Origin: Planctomicrobium sp051466335
GTDB lineage: Bacteria > Planctomycetota > Planctomycetia > Planctomycetales > Planctomycetaceae
NCBI RefSeq assembly: GCF_051466335.1
Contig: NZ_CP195793.1
Coordinates: 1,736,001-1,800,000 of the forward strand
Direction: 5' to 3'
Length of the DNA: 64,000 nucleotides
Shown: positions 22,337 through 30,479 of the stretch, piece after piece
How positions within the stretch are numbered: position 1 is the first letter of the stretch
How the letters are laid out: every line of letters starts with the position of its first letter
Translations under genes and position numbers: made by a program
The notes under the pieces: generated by a model
What the model saw: only the letters and a program-made list of their open reading frames with translations
What the model was told of the DNA's origin: nothing
Databases searched by the model: none

Positions 22337-22384
22337 TACAGATCTCTTTCGAGGATGGCGTTCTTGGCCATCCGGTGAAATTTC

Positions 22385-22426
22385 AAACGCTGCCACTCAT
22401 CCAGTTTGAGCGGCAGCGTTTTTTTG
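22385..22426. terminator. Intrinsic terminator between convergent metF and nadE
   Basis: Stem AAACGCTGCC-A-CTCA with TGAG-C-GGCAGCGTTT and a TTTTTTT run on the plus side; A's on the other side are few, so it serves metF best. Confidence 0.85.
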
Positions 22427-22443
22427 GTCGCGGCCGATTCTGG

Positions 22444-24093
22444 TTATTCGAATCCAATGAATCCGCGGGCGGCCATTGGAATGCGGCGGCCTGTTCCAAA
22501 TGCTCTTGGTGAGAGCTTCACACCCGGGGCGGCCTGGCGGCGTTTGAATTCATTACGGTCCAGACGCACCACGACCCATTTCACTGTCTCAGCGGGAAAC
22601 TCGCCGACCAGATCACTCGGGGAGCGTTCGTGATCGATGAGGGCTTCGAGAATCGCGTCGAGGACGGGGTACGGGGGAAGTGTATCTTGATCAAACTGGT
22701 TCGGTGCTAATTCTGCGCTTGGTGCCTTCTCGATCACGCTGACAGGAATGATCTCCCGCCCAGCTTGCTCGTTCACGAGTTTGGAAAGTGCGTAGACATC
22801 ACGTTTGTAGAGATCGCTCAGCACTGCGAATCCTCCGCACATATCCCCGTACAATGTGCAATACCCGACAGCCAGTTCGCTCTTGTTTCCTGTCGCGAGT
22901 GCAATCCAGTTATGGCGATTGCTGCGGGTCATGACGATGCCGCCACGGATTCTCGCTTGCAGGTTTTGCTCAGCGAGCCCTCCGGGCTGAGAGGAGAGAT
23001 CCTCACGGATGTCCGGAAGTTGTTCGAACGCTGAGTGAATGGTGTCGATAGGAACGATCGACCAATTCATTCCTAACTGCTTGGCGAGTGAAATGGAGTC
23101 GTCGATGCTGTGCTGGCTGCTATACCGACTGGGCATCAGAATGCCGTGGACATTCTCTGCCCCGATTGCACGTGCTGCTATGCAGGCTGCCAATGCACTG
23201 TCGATCCCTCCAGAAAGACCCAGAACACACTCTTTGAATCCTGACTTCCGCATGTAGTCCGCAAGTCCCAGAGTCAATGCATTCAGCAGGTCTGTCTCGC
23301 GTTTGTAGACCGGTATGATGGCTGGCTGCGCGGTTGATTCCGTGTCGATGACGATGAGGTCTTCGCTGAACCCTTTCGCTACGGCGATGAGTTCCCCCTT
23401 GCTGTTCATTGCGAAGCTGTTGCCATCGAAGACGAGATCGTCATTCGCGCCGACTTGATTCACGAAGAGAAACTGCTTGTGATGCTCTTGGGTATGTCTT
23501 CGAACCAAGCGGTGACGACGTTCAAGTTTCCCTGCTTCAAAAGGACTCGCAGACAAATTGATGAGGATTTCCGCCCCCTGGTCAACAAGTGTTTGAATCG
23601 GATTCGGAAGCTGTCGATCGGTTTCTGGTTCTCCCCACCAGGCGTCTTCGCAAATGTGAACTCCGAGTTTGACGCCTTGAAATTCAATCGGACGAATCGA
23701 AGAGGCAGGGTGGAAGTATCTCTTCTCGTCGAAAACGTCATAGTTCGGAAGAAGAGATTTCTGAGTCGTGGCGACAACTTTTCCTTGATGCAGCAGCGTG
23801 GCACTGTTTGAAAAGAGTGCATTACGTTTCTGAAGCTGGCTTGGGTGCCCGACCAGAATTCCGAAGGAGTCATCCGTGAGAGCTGCCAGTTGGTCGACGA
23901 CCGCATCGCACGCTGCGACAAAGCCATCTCGCTGGAGATAGTCTCTCGGGGTATAGCCGGAGATGGCGAGTTCGGAAGTGATGAGGAGCTGCGCGCCGAA
24001 TTCACGTGCTCTGAGAGCAGCCTGTTCAATTAGCTGAAAGTTGCCCTGTACGTTTCCAACGATGGGGTTGAGCTGGGCGAGGGCAATCTTCAT
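22444..24093 (-). CDS. nadE: Glutamine-dependent NAD+ synthetase
   Basis: 549 residues, the two-domain form. The N-terminal nitrilase-fold glutaminase shows the Glu-Lys-Cys triad in SELAISGY, KSLLPNYDVFDEKRYF and GVHICEDAWWG. The C-terminal synthetase has the ATP-pyrophosphatase loop LGLSGGIDSALAA and later GNKSELAVGYCTLYGDM. It amidates nicotinic acid adenine dinucleotide with ammonia from glutamine. ATG 24093 begins directly with the typical MKIALAQLNPIVG. Cytoplasmic and apparently monocistronic. Confidence 0.97.
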   Translation of the reverse strand: MKIALAQLNPIVGNVQGNFQLIEQAALRAREFGAQLLITSELAISGYTPRDYLQRDGFVAACDAVVDQLAALTDDSFGILVGHPSQLQKRNALFSNSATLLHQGKVVATTQKSLLPNYDVFDEKRYFHPASSIRPIEFQGVKLGVHICEDAWWGEPETDRQLPNPIQTLVDQGAEILINLSASPFEAGKLERRHRLVRRHTQEHHKQFLFVNQVGANDDLVFDGNSFAMNSKGELIAVAKGFSEDLIVIDTESTAQPAIIPVYKRETDLLNALTLGLADYMRKSGFKECVLGLSGGIDSALAACIAARAIGAENVHGILMPSRYSSQHSIDDSISLAKQLGMNWSIVPIDTIHSAFEQLPDIREDLSSQPGGLAEQNLQARIRGGIVMTRSNRHNWIALATGNKSELAVGYCTLYGDMCGGFAVLSDLYKRDVYALSKLVNEQAGREIIPVSVIEKAPSAELAPNQFDQDTLPPYPVLDAILEALIDHERSPSDLVGEFPAETVKWVVVRLDRNEFKRRQAAPGVKLSPRAFGTGRRIPMAARGFIGFE

Positions 24094-24496
24094 GAGACGA
24101 ATTCCGCTGGATGTCTTCTGGCAGTTCGAGCAAAAGTGTTTGAAGCAAAAACTGATGGATGCAACATGTTACAACCTCAGTCAAATTGCAGACAGTATTC
24201 CACGCAAACTGGGGTGTTTTGATAATCAGTTTTTTCCTGAACTGAAATCGGACAGGGTGAGCTATGCCGCAGCCGGACAAAGTGACTCGATGATTTCGCG
24301 AGAATATTCCCTGAATTCAGGCAGCATGGTGCAAACTCACCAAAAACTTTGATTGAATATGGGGTGGGTTTCCATAATTTTGACTGAAAGGCGAGGATTG
24401 AACGCGGTGTTAAACAGGTAACATCCGTTGATGTCGAGGAAAGAGGGAAGTTGAGGGCAGGGAGCTCCGAGAGCTTGTGACTTCAGTAGAGAAGAG
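24094..24496. other. Divergent intergenic region
   Basis: About 400 bases between divergent nadE and the squalene-cyclase-repeat gene. It should hold both promoters; I found no clear boxes, repeats or small gene. Confidence 0.4.
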
Positions 24497-26008
24497 ATGA
24501 ATACAGAATCTCAAACTAGTTCAGAGGGGACGTCGCCTGAAAACGAGGAGTCGCCTCTCTGGCTGCAATTGGTTCAGCGATATCAGGTTTATCTGATGAG
24601 TGGGCTGATCCATTTTGCAATCCTATTGACGATGGCGTTGGTTGTCGTGCCGGGTCTGGACCCCAAAGAGGGGGCCATCCTCGTTGTCGATAACGCTGTC
24701 GATCCGTTCCCTGTCGTGGAACTCGAAGAACATTTTGAGATCACTCCACAGCTGCGGGAATCGATGGATCCCGGAGTTGCTGATATGGCGCTCCCATCAG
24801 AAAAAATTGTTGACACACCGAGTCCCGTCGATGTGAATGTCAACGACAAGGAACTGGCCTTTGCCGCTGAGAACGCCGTGTTTCTGGAAGGGCTTCCAAC
24901 GGCAGGGGCCTATAGCGGTCGCACTGAAAAAGGGCGGTCTATCCTTGCGAGTGCGTACGGGGGAACAGCAGGAAGTGAGGCTGCCGTTGCGAACGGGCTG
25001 GAATGGTTGAAGCGACATCAAAAGAACGATGGTGGCTGGAGTTTTGATCACCGTTGCCCGGATTGCGATGGCACCTGTTCCAACCCCGGTAACGAAGCTG
25101 CTGCAACGGCAGCGGCCACGTCGATGGCTTTGCTCTGCTTCATCGGAGCAGGGCATACGCATGAAGAAGGCAAGTACAAAGAGGAAGTGAAGAAAGGGCT
25201 GAATTTCCTGAAGACTGCCGTTCGCACTGCCTCGACGACCGGAGACGCCAGACAGATCACTTCTGGCGGGGCAGGTGCGTATACGCAGGGTTTCGTCACA
25301 ATCATGTACTGTGAACTGTTTGGTTTGACGCGAGATCGGAGTATTGGTCACGCGGCCGAGCGATGCATCAAATTCATTATTGATGCGCAGCATCCACGAA
25401 ATGGAGGATGGCGCTATCAGCCCGGTGATCCGACTGGTGACACCTCGGTCGTAGGGTGGATGATCATGGCCCAGACCAGCGCCAAAATGTCGAGAATCAG
25501 TGTTTCGCAGAAGTCGCAACGATTGGCGTCGAAGTTTCTGGACTCTGTCGAGATGGAAGGGGCGTACTACGGGTATACCGGGCCCTCAAAGAATCCCTCG
25601 ACAACTGCGATTGGGCTGCTGTGTCGAATGTATGAGGGGCGGAAAAAGACGGATGCAGGTCTCGCCAAAGGGGTCGCCTATCTGAGCGAGATCGGCCCCA
25701 TGCGCGACAACATGTATTACAACTACTACGCCACCCAGGTTCTGCATCATTGGGGCGGTGAAGATTGGAATCGCTGGAATGCTGTGATGCGGGAAATTCT
25801 GGTGCAAACACAGGATCAGGAAGGGCATGGGAAGGGGAGTTGGGCGCCGCGCGATCCTCATGGATCATCTGGCGGACGACACTACATGACGTGCCTGTCG
25901 ATTCTGACATTGGAAGTTTATTACCGGCACCTTCCGATTTTTCAGGCACGTTCTGTTGGCGATAGCGACGCGAAGAACGAACAGGAATCAAGGAAGACAT
26001 CGAAGTGA
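24497..26008 (+). CDS. Membrane-anchored squalene-cyclase/prenyltransferase-repeat protein
   Basis: 503 residues. One transmembrane helix near residues 35-55 (LMSGLIHFAILLTMALVVV) precedes an acidic linker, then an alpha-alpha barrel of terpene-cyclase-type repeats from about residue 150 (LEWLKRHQKNDGGWSFD, NGGWRYQPGDPTGDTSVVGWMIMA, GSWAPRD). A CPDC...C cluster (about 190-197) interrupts the first repeat. Planctomycetes carry families of such proteins. They lack an obvious DXDD cyclase motif, so catalysis of squalene is doubtful; a scaffold or binding role facing the periplasm is more likely. Function unknown. Confidence 0.8.
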   Translation: MNTESQTSSEGTSPENEESPLWLQLVQRYQVYLMSGLIHFAILLTMALVVVPGLDPKEGAILVVDNAVDPFPVVELEEHFEITPQLRESMDPGVADMALPSEKIVDTPSPVDVNVNDKELAFAAENAVFLEGLPTAGAYSGRTEKGRSILASAYGGTAGSEAAVANGLEWLKRHQKNDGGWSFDHRCPDCDGTCSNPGNEAAATAAATSMALLCFIGAGHTHEEGKYKEEVKKGLNFLKTAVRTASTTGDARQITSGGAGAYTQGFVTIMYCELFGLTRDRSIGHAAERCIKFIIDAQHPRNGGWRYQPGDPTGDTSVVGWMIMAQTSAKMSRISVSQKSQRLASKFLDSVEMEGAYYGYTGPSKNPSTTAIGLLCRMYEGRKKTDAGLAKGVAYLSEIGPMRDNMYYNYYATQVLHHWGGEDWNRWNAVMREILVQTQDQEGHGKGSWAPRDPHGSSGGRHYMTCLSILTLEVYYRHLPIFQARSVGDSDAKNEQESRKTSK

Positions 26009-26049
26009 GGGAAGTCGCTCCGGTTGTAGACTGCGTTTGAGATGCAGAT

Positions 26050-26325
26050 TTACTTGTGCAGAATCAGTTTTCCGCTTTTCGTCAGGCGGAGTCTGTAGGT
26101 CTCTTCGCCATGCTTAATGAGAACCTCACGGCCATTTTTGAAAATTGCTGACGAATCGATGCAATCCAACCCTGTTTGCTTGTGGACAGGCTGGTCGATG
26201 CGTGAGTGATTTGGATGCGGTGACGGTTCGTTCACGATGGTGTCAATGCGGCATAAAGATTCGTTGCCCTGATCGAGCCGATTTCCTAAGGATTTGGCGG
26301 TCGGGCGGTGGTCATAACACGCCAT
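26050..26325 (-). CDS. hemP: HemP-family hemin uptake protein
   Basis: 91 residues. The last 36 residues (IDSSAIFKNGREVLIKHG, ETYRLRLTKSGKLILHK) match the small HemP/HmuP domain. HemP proteins are short and associated with haem uptake, and in some proteobacteria act as activators of haem genes. The first 50 residues are not conserved and the start may be further in. The promoter is very good and overlaps a Fur-like box, which supports iron control. No haem receptor or TonB system is adjacent, so it is an orphan here. Confidence 0.75.
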   Translation of the reverse strand: MACYDHRPTAKSLGNRLDQGNESLCRIDTIVNEPSPHPNHSRIDQPVHKQTGLDCIDSSAIFKNGREVLIKHGEETYRLRLTKSGKLILHK

Positions 26326-26381
26326 TAGACGAGTTTTTGACCACTTTTCTTTCCCACAAAGCCCTCAGGCGTGGCTCGCTG

Positions 26382-26410
26382 ATTGTAGTGAAACTGAGAC
26401 TCAATGTCAA
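26382..26410 (-). promoter_or_regulatory. Promoter of hemP
   Basis: On the minus strand: TTGACA (26405-26410), 17-base spacer, TACAAT (26382-26387). This is a perfect -35 and a 5/6 -10 box with ideal spacing, about 57 bases before the hemP ATG. Confidence 0.75.
26395..26409. promoter_or_regulatory. Fur-like box over the hemP promoter
   Basis: TGAGACTCAATGTCA matches the 7-1-7 Fur consensus TGATAATNATTATCA at 11 of 14 defined positions. It covers the -35 box and part of the spacer, a standard position for repression by iron-loaded Fur. Confidence 0.55.
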
Positions 26411-26531
26411 TTGCGACTGGCGTCGAGGTAGAATGGAGTATGACGGTGGTTGCGGTGGAGCGATTCTCCAACGCCATCGGGCAGGTCCCTGCTTCAGTTT
26501 TACTGGAGAGAAGACGTCCCCGAGCCTTTGA

Positions 26532-29174
26532 TCAGTCCTCGACGGCTGGCGGCTCAGTATCCTGTTCCGCGTTAAGCATGTTTGGAACAGGTTCGGGAGT
26601 TCCGCCTCCCGCGTGCGGGGAGTCCGGCTCTTCCTGAAGTGACAGAAGCAATTGCATCGCCTCACGATAGCGAGGGGCGATCTCTAGCGCCTGCAACACG
26701 TGTCTACGGGCCTCAGCAAAATCGCCTTGCTTCTGCAGCAGCTTGGCCAGTCGAAAATGCAACTCACCCGGGTCATGCGGGCTGAGTTGTAGGAGGATTT
26801 TGAGTGCTGAAATCCCTTCAGTAGGTCGATCTTCCTGTTCCGCCGTGCGTGCGAGAATGCTGTAGGGGAGTGGAAGGAGTGGATTGATTTCCAGCAACCT
26901 GAACGCATCACTCCTCAACTGTGCGGAGTCCGGGCCGTTTTCGTCGAGCGTCAACAGTCGGATTAACGCCAGACCCGGGTCGTCGTTGAGATCGATCATT
27001 TCCCGAAGTCGTCGCCGTTCTTCAGGTGTGTTGTTGAGTTTCCGGTGCATCTCTGCCAGCAGCGACAAGGAACTGCTGGTTCCTGGTTCTGTTGGGAAGC
27101 ACTCTACTGCCATCTCCAGGACAGTGGCCGCCTGAATGTACTTTTCCAGTTTGATCAGTATCTGTGCGCATTCTTTCAGTCCCAGGTACTGTCTGGGGTG
27201 TGCCGCAGCCCAGTCCATGACTGCCTCTGGGATGGTCTCAGGATCCTGATTCAACAGGTCAGAGAAGTCTTCAGTTTCCCAGATCACATTCGGTCCGAAT
27301 TGCATGGCAGCGTTCGTTGCGAACTGTTCGAACTCTTCTTCGAGCTGCTGCATGGGTGCTGTATGACGTTCGATCGCTTCGTTGATGTGCATGCCGATCG
27401 CAAGATCGTTCAGGATATCGATCAACGCCTCGACGCCATAGGTGTTGATAATGTGTTCGACAACCAGCGACGACTCGAAATAGGCGAACATCAAGTGTTC
27501 GGGGGTTTTAGGCTGCATGAACGATCCGCTCAGTTCGCTGATCGGGGCGAGTTCTCCTCCGAGAATCATTCTTCGATAAGAAGGGGTCATTTGTTCGCCC
27601 CAGCGAGGATCTTTCTGGCGTTCTTCGTACACCGAAATTCCTTCGCTCAACCAGCGGGGCATGAGATTGTGCGTCTTGTTCAACGTGACGACATGGACAA
27701 ATTCGTGCCATAGCACGGACTTCCAATTCACCATTAAGGGGGCTCGGGCCACAGGGCTGGTGGCGGTGATGACGTCGCCGAAGCAGACGCCAAGGAAACT
27801 CCCAGCACCGGGGAGCCCGAATGTTCGGACTGCGAAGTCGCTTGGGTTGGGAAAGATCTCGACAAAAATGGTCTCGGGAAGTTCGAGTTGATACTTCTCG
27901 CAAAGAATCGCTTTTGCTTCATGCAGGAGTTGAACAACCTGATCTCCATAAATCGCAGCTTCCTTCTTTTCCATCCGGATTTGGAAGCCGGGTGACGTCA
28001 GAATTGTGAATCCACGAAGTTCATCACGAAGTGTCACGAGATTAAAGCTAGTGACATCATAGGGATCGATTGAATTTGCCAGCCTGGCCCGCTCCCAACC
28101 TTCCTCTTCCTGTCCGAGTCGGAGCAGGTCCATGGCCAATTGCTTCATGGCGGGGTGGTATCGATTGTTCAACGCCAGTGACAGCCGTTGTCGGTTAGCA
28201 CCCGCCTCGAATCGGTATTTCTCAGAGAGAATGCGTCCGATCTGGTGGTCAACCGCAGGGTTGGACTTCCAGGTCGAGAGTGCCAGACTTCGCAGTTCGT
28301 CTCCTTGAGCGTCGTTGTTTTGTAGAAAGTGAATCGCCGCCGAGTAGGCGAGGGCTTCGGGATGAACAGCGTTGACGGAGAGAATGGAATCGAGAGTTTC
28401 AAGGGCCTGCTCGTATTGTTCGGCGTTGATCCAGTTTTGAACGTTCATGAGGAGTGCACCGGAGTGCTGCGGATTCACCTTCAGGATCTTTTCGATGAGT
28501 TCAGTCGACAGGTCGGCGTCGGACCCGGCGACTGCACGGGCGAGTCCATACATCGCTGCGACGTGATTCTCCTGAAGCGTCAGCGCTTTGCGGAACGACT
28601 CCGCGGCGAGCGAGTAGTCCCGTTTTTCAAGAGCGAGTTCCCCGGTGGCGACAAAGGGTTCAGGAGAGTTCGGAGCGATCTTCTCGGCGGATTTTAGAAG
28701 AACCGTCTGCACGCTTTTGGGATCTGCATTCGCCCTGAGCATCGCTTTCGCAGCCAGTAGGAGATCGGAGAGCTCCGCTCCTCTGCGTGAGAGATTTTGC
28801 TGGAGCACATCTCGAGCAATTCGGTAGTGGAGCGGACTGATCTCCTCTTTTCCGACGTACGGAGCAACTTCTGCGAGCTCGAAGTTGAGCTGCGGAGAAA
28901 CCCTTCGGAAGGTGAGTGCCTCGAGCAGCGTTTCGTACGCTTCCTGATATTTCCCCGTAGCGACTTCGGAGCGGGACTTCAGCAGGACGAACTGCTCGTA
29001 GCTCAGTGTATTCGGATCCAGGTTCTCCGCTGCAAGCTCAATGGCCTTCTCGTATTGGCCCGTCATCCAATGCTGTTGGCAATCTTCCAGCGGACCAGCG
29101 CAGGATTCTCTCGCTGACATCGCGCTCAGCAGTGAGGCGATTAGGACGAAACAAAGTCCATTTTGAAATGTCAT
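26532..29174 (-). CDS. Exported TPR protein with a peptidase-MA-like metalloprotease domain
   Basis: 880 residues. A signal peptide (about 1-27, ending ESCAG) is followed by many TPR-like helix pairs (for example 170-300), then a zinc-protease segment WHEFVHVVTLNK with HEFVH at about residue 493 and the downstream MPRWLSEGISVYEE. That is the gluzincin pattern HExxH plus a WLxEG-E ligand used by peptidase MA-like domains. A second TPR set fills the C-terminus to a Glu-rich end. It probably acts in the periplasm on partner proteins. Next to it on the opposite strand is the TadE/TadE/TadG operon; a shared role is possible but not shown. Confidence 0.85.
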   Translation of the reverse strand: MTFQNGLCFVLIASLLSAMSARESCAGPLEDCQQHWMTGQYEKAIELAAENLDPNTLSYEQFVLLKSRSEVATGKYQEAYETLLEALTFRRVSPQLNFELAEVAPYVGKEEISPLHYRIARDVLQQNLSRRGAELSDLLLAAKAMLRANADPKSVQTVLLKSAEKIAPNSPEPFVATGELALEKRDYSLAAESFRKALTLQENHVAAMYGLARAVAGSDADLSTELIEKILKVNPQHSGALLMNVQNWINAEQYEQALETLDSILSVNAVHPEALAYSAAIHFLQNNDAQGDELRSLALSTWKSNPAVDHQIGRILSEKYRFEAGANRQRLSLALNNRYHPAMKQLAMDLLRLGQEEEGWERARLANSIDPYDVTSFNLVTLRDELRGFTILTSPGFQIRMEKKEAAIYGDQVVQLLHEAKAILCEKYQLELPETIFVEIFPNPSDFAVRTFGLPGAGSFLGVCFGDVITATSPVARAPLMVNWKSVLWHEFVHVVTLNKTHNLMPRWLSEGISVYEERQKDPRWGEQMTPSYRRMILGGELAPISELSGSFMQPKTPEHLMFAYFESSLVVEHIINTYGVEALIDILNDLAIGMHINEAIERHTAPMQQLEEEFEQFATNAAMQFGPNVIWETEDFSDLLNQDPETIPEAVMDWAAAHPRQYLGLKECAQILIKLEKYIQAATVLEMAVECFPTEPGTSSSLSLLAEMHRKLNNTPEERRRLREMIDLNDDPGLALIRLLTLDENGPDSAQLRSDAFRLLEINPLLPLPYSILARTAEQEDRPTEGISALKILLQLSPHDPGELHFRLAKLLQKQGDFAEARRHVLQALEIAPRYREAMQLLLSLQEEPDSPHAGGGTPEPVPNMLNAEQDTEPPAVED

Positions 29175-29460
29175 GGCTCGTTCCCATTCACGGAGATTGA
29201 ATTGAATGATTGTAATGAATTTTCAATTCGGTTTGCTTCTGGGAACCGAGTTTTCCGGGTTACGGCGGTGGAATAATCCGCAAATGAGTTGTAACCGTGA
29301 TGACTGCCGGAAACGTCCAGCGGGGGGATGTGTTGTTAGTGCATCAGAGTATGAATTCCAGAAAATTGAGGGATTTCCTGTTTGCTTTTGAACGTAAGGT
29401 ATTTCGAAGAAGAGAGTGGTTCTCTTCGGAATCGAAAGAAAACTCTCCAAGCACATTCCA

Positions 29461-29949
29461 ATGCTGAATAGAAAACCCTCCATTCGAACTCAATCCACGC
29501 GAACATCCCGATCCGGGTTGGTTTTGGTGGAGACTGCCGTCGTTGCAGCAGTGTTCGGCGTGTTTCTTGCCGGCATTCTGGAAGTGAGTCACGCCTATAT
29601 GGTGACAAGCGCCATGAATGCAGCTGCAAAGCGGGCTGCACGATTTGGCTCGGTTGATGGGGTGACGACAGCGGAAGCGACGAATTTCGCCCGGTCCATG
29701 CTCAAGTCTTCGATACGACCCGAGCTGGCGACGATCGTCGTTAAGAATGCAACTTCGTTTGAATCCCCGACGTTCAACCCTGCAACGGTCAATTACAACT
29801 CGTTGCCAAATTATGAACTGAGCACAGGGAAACGGTCTGAGATGTTCATCGTTCGGATTACGGTTCCTTATCGAAACATCTCCCTGCTTCCACCGTTCTG
29901 GTTAAAGAACGCCACGTTGAAAGCACAAGCAGCGACTCGCCACGAATAG
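29461..29949 (+). CDS. TadE-like minor pilin
   Basis: 162 residues. A basic leader (residues 1-19) precedes a hydrophobic helix SGLVLVETAVVAAVFGVFLAGILEV with the conserved Glu, the TadE arrangement; the rest is a small extracellular domain beginning SHAYMVTSAMNAAAKRAAR. TadE and TadF pseudopilins prime Flp pili. ATG 29461 is used because the 15 extra residues from an upstream GTG-type start are unrelated. It lies two bases before the next tadE-like gene, so the three genes form an operon. Confidence 0.8.
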   Translation: MLNRKPSIRTQSTRTSRSGLVLVETAVVAAVFGVFLAGILEVSHAYMVTSAMNAAAKRAARFGSVDGVTTAEATNFARSMLKSSIRPELATIVVKNATSFESPTFNPATVNYNSLPNYELSTGKRSEMFIVRITVPYRNISLLPPFWLKNATLKAQAATRHE

Positions 29950-29951
29950 GA

Positions 29952-30458
29952 ATGGAACAGATGTTACGCAGAACGGTTCGCGATGAAATTCCAGCAGCAT
30001 GTGAAGAACGAAGCGGTATCGCGATTGTCGAGCTTGCTGTCGTCCTTCCCGTGTTCATGCTCATCGTGATGGGGATCGCTGAAATGTCCAGAGCTCTGGA
30101 AGTTTCAGAAAAGATCTCCAGCGCGATCCGCCAGGGCGCAAGGACTGCTGCTGCTGAGATTATGGACGTCCTCCCCACGGGGTGGACTGCAAACCAAAAG
30201 GTTGACAAGGACATTCGCAATTTGTTGATCGCAAGCGGAGTCGATGCTTCGAAGATCGATATCAAAATCACACATGCTGACGGGCCAGATGTGGGGAAGA
30301 CTTTCGATCTGCAAGACAGAGCAAACTACCTCAAGTACTACCGGATTACAGCATCGGTGGATTACAAGGATGTCGGCTTGTTTGCGAAATTTATGGCAGG
30401 GAAGAGAATTTATTCGACTGTCGTGTTCCGATTGGGACGCACATCTCTTTCGAGTTAA
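29952..30458 (+). CDS. TadE-like minor pilin
   Basis: 168 residues. SGIAIVELAVVLPVFMLIVMGIAEMSRAL (about 21-49) is a textbook TadE N-terminal helix with Glu; the following KISSAIRQGARTAAA continues the helix as in pseudopilins. It begins two bases after the previous tadE-like stop and ends 21 bases before tadG. The two tadE-like proteins are different enough to be heteromeric partners. Confidence 0.88.
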   Translation: MEQMLRRTVRDEIPAACEERSGIAIVELAVVLPVFMLIVMGIAEMSRALEVSEKISSAIRQGARTAAAEIMDVLPTGWTANQKVDKDIRNLLIASGVDASKIDIKITHADGPDVGKTFDLQDRANYLKYYRITASVDYKDVGLFAKFMAGKRIYSTVVFRLGRTSLSS

Positions 30459-30479
30459 TTTACATTTATCGGAATTAAA

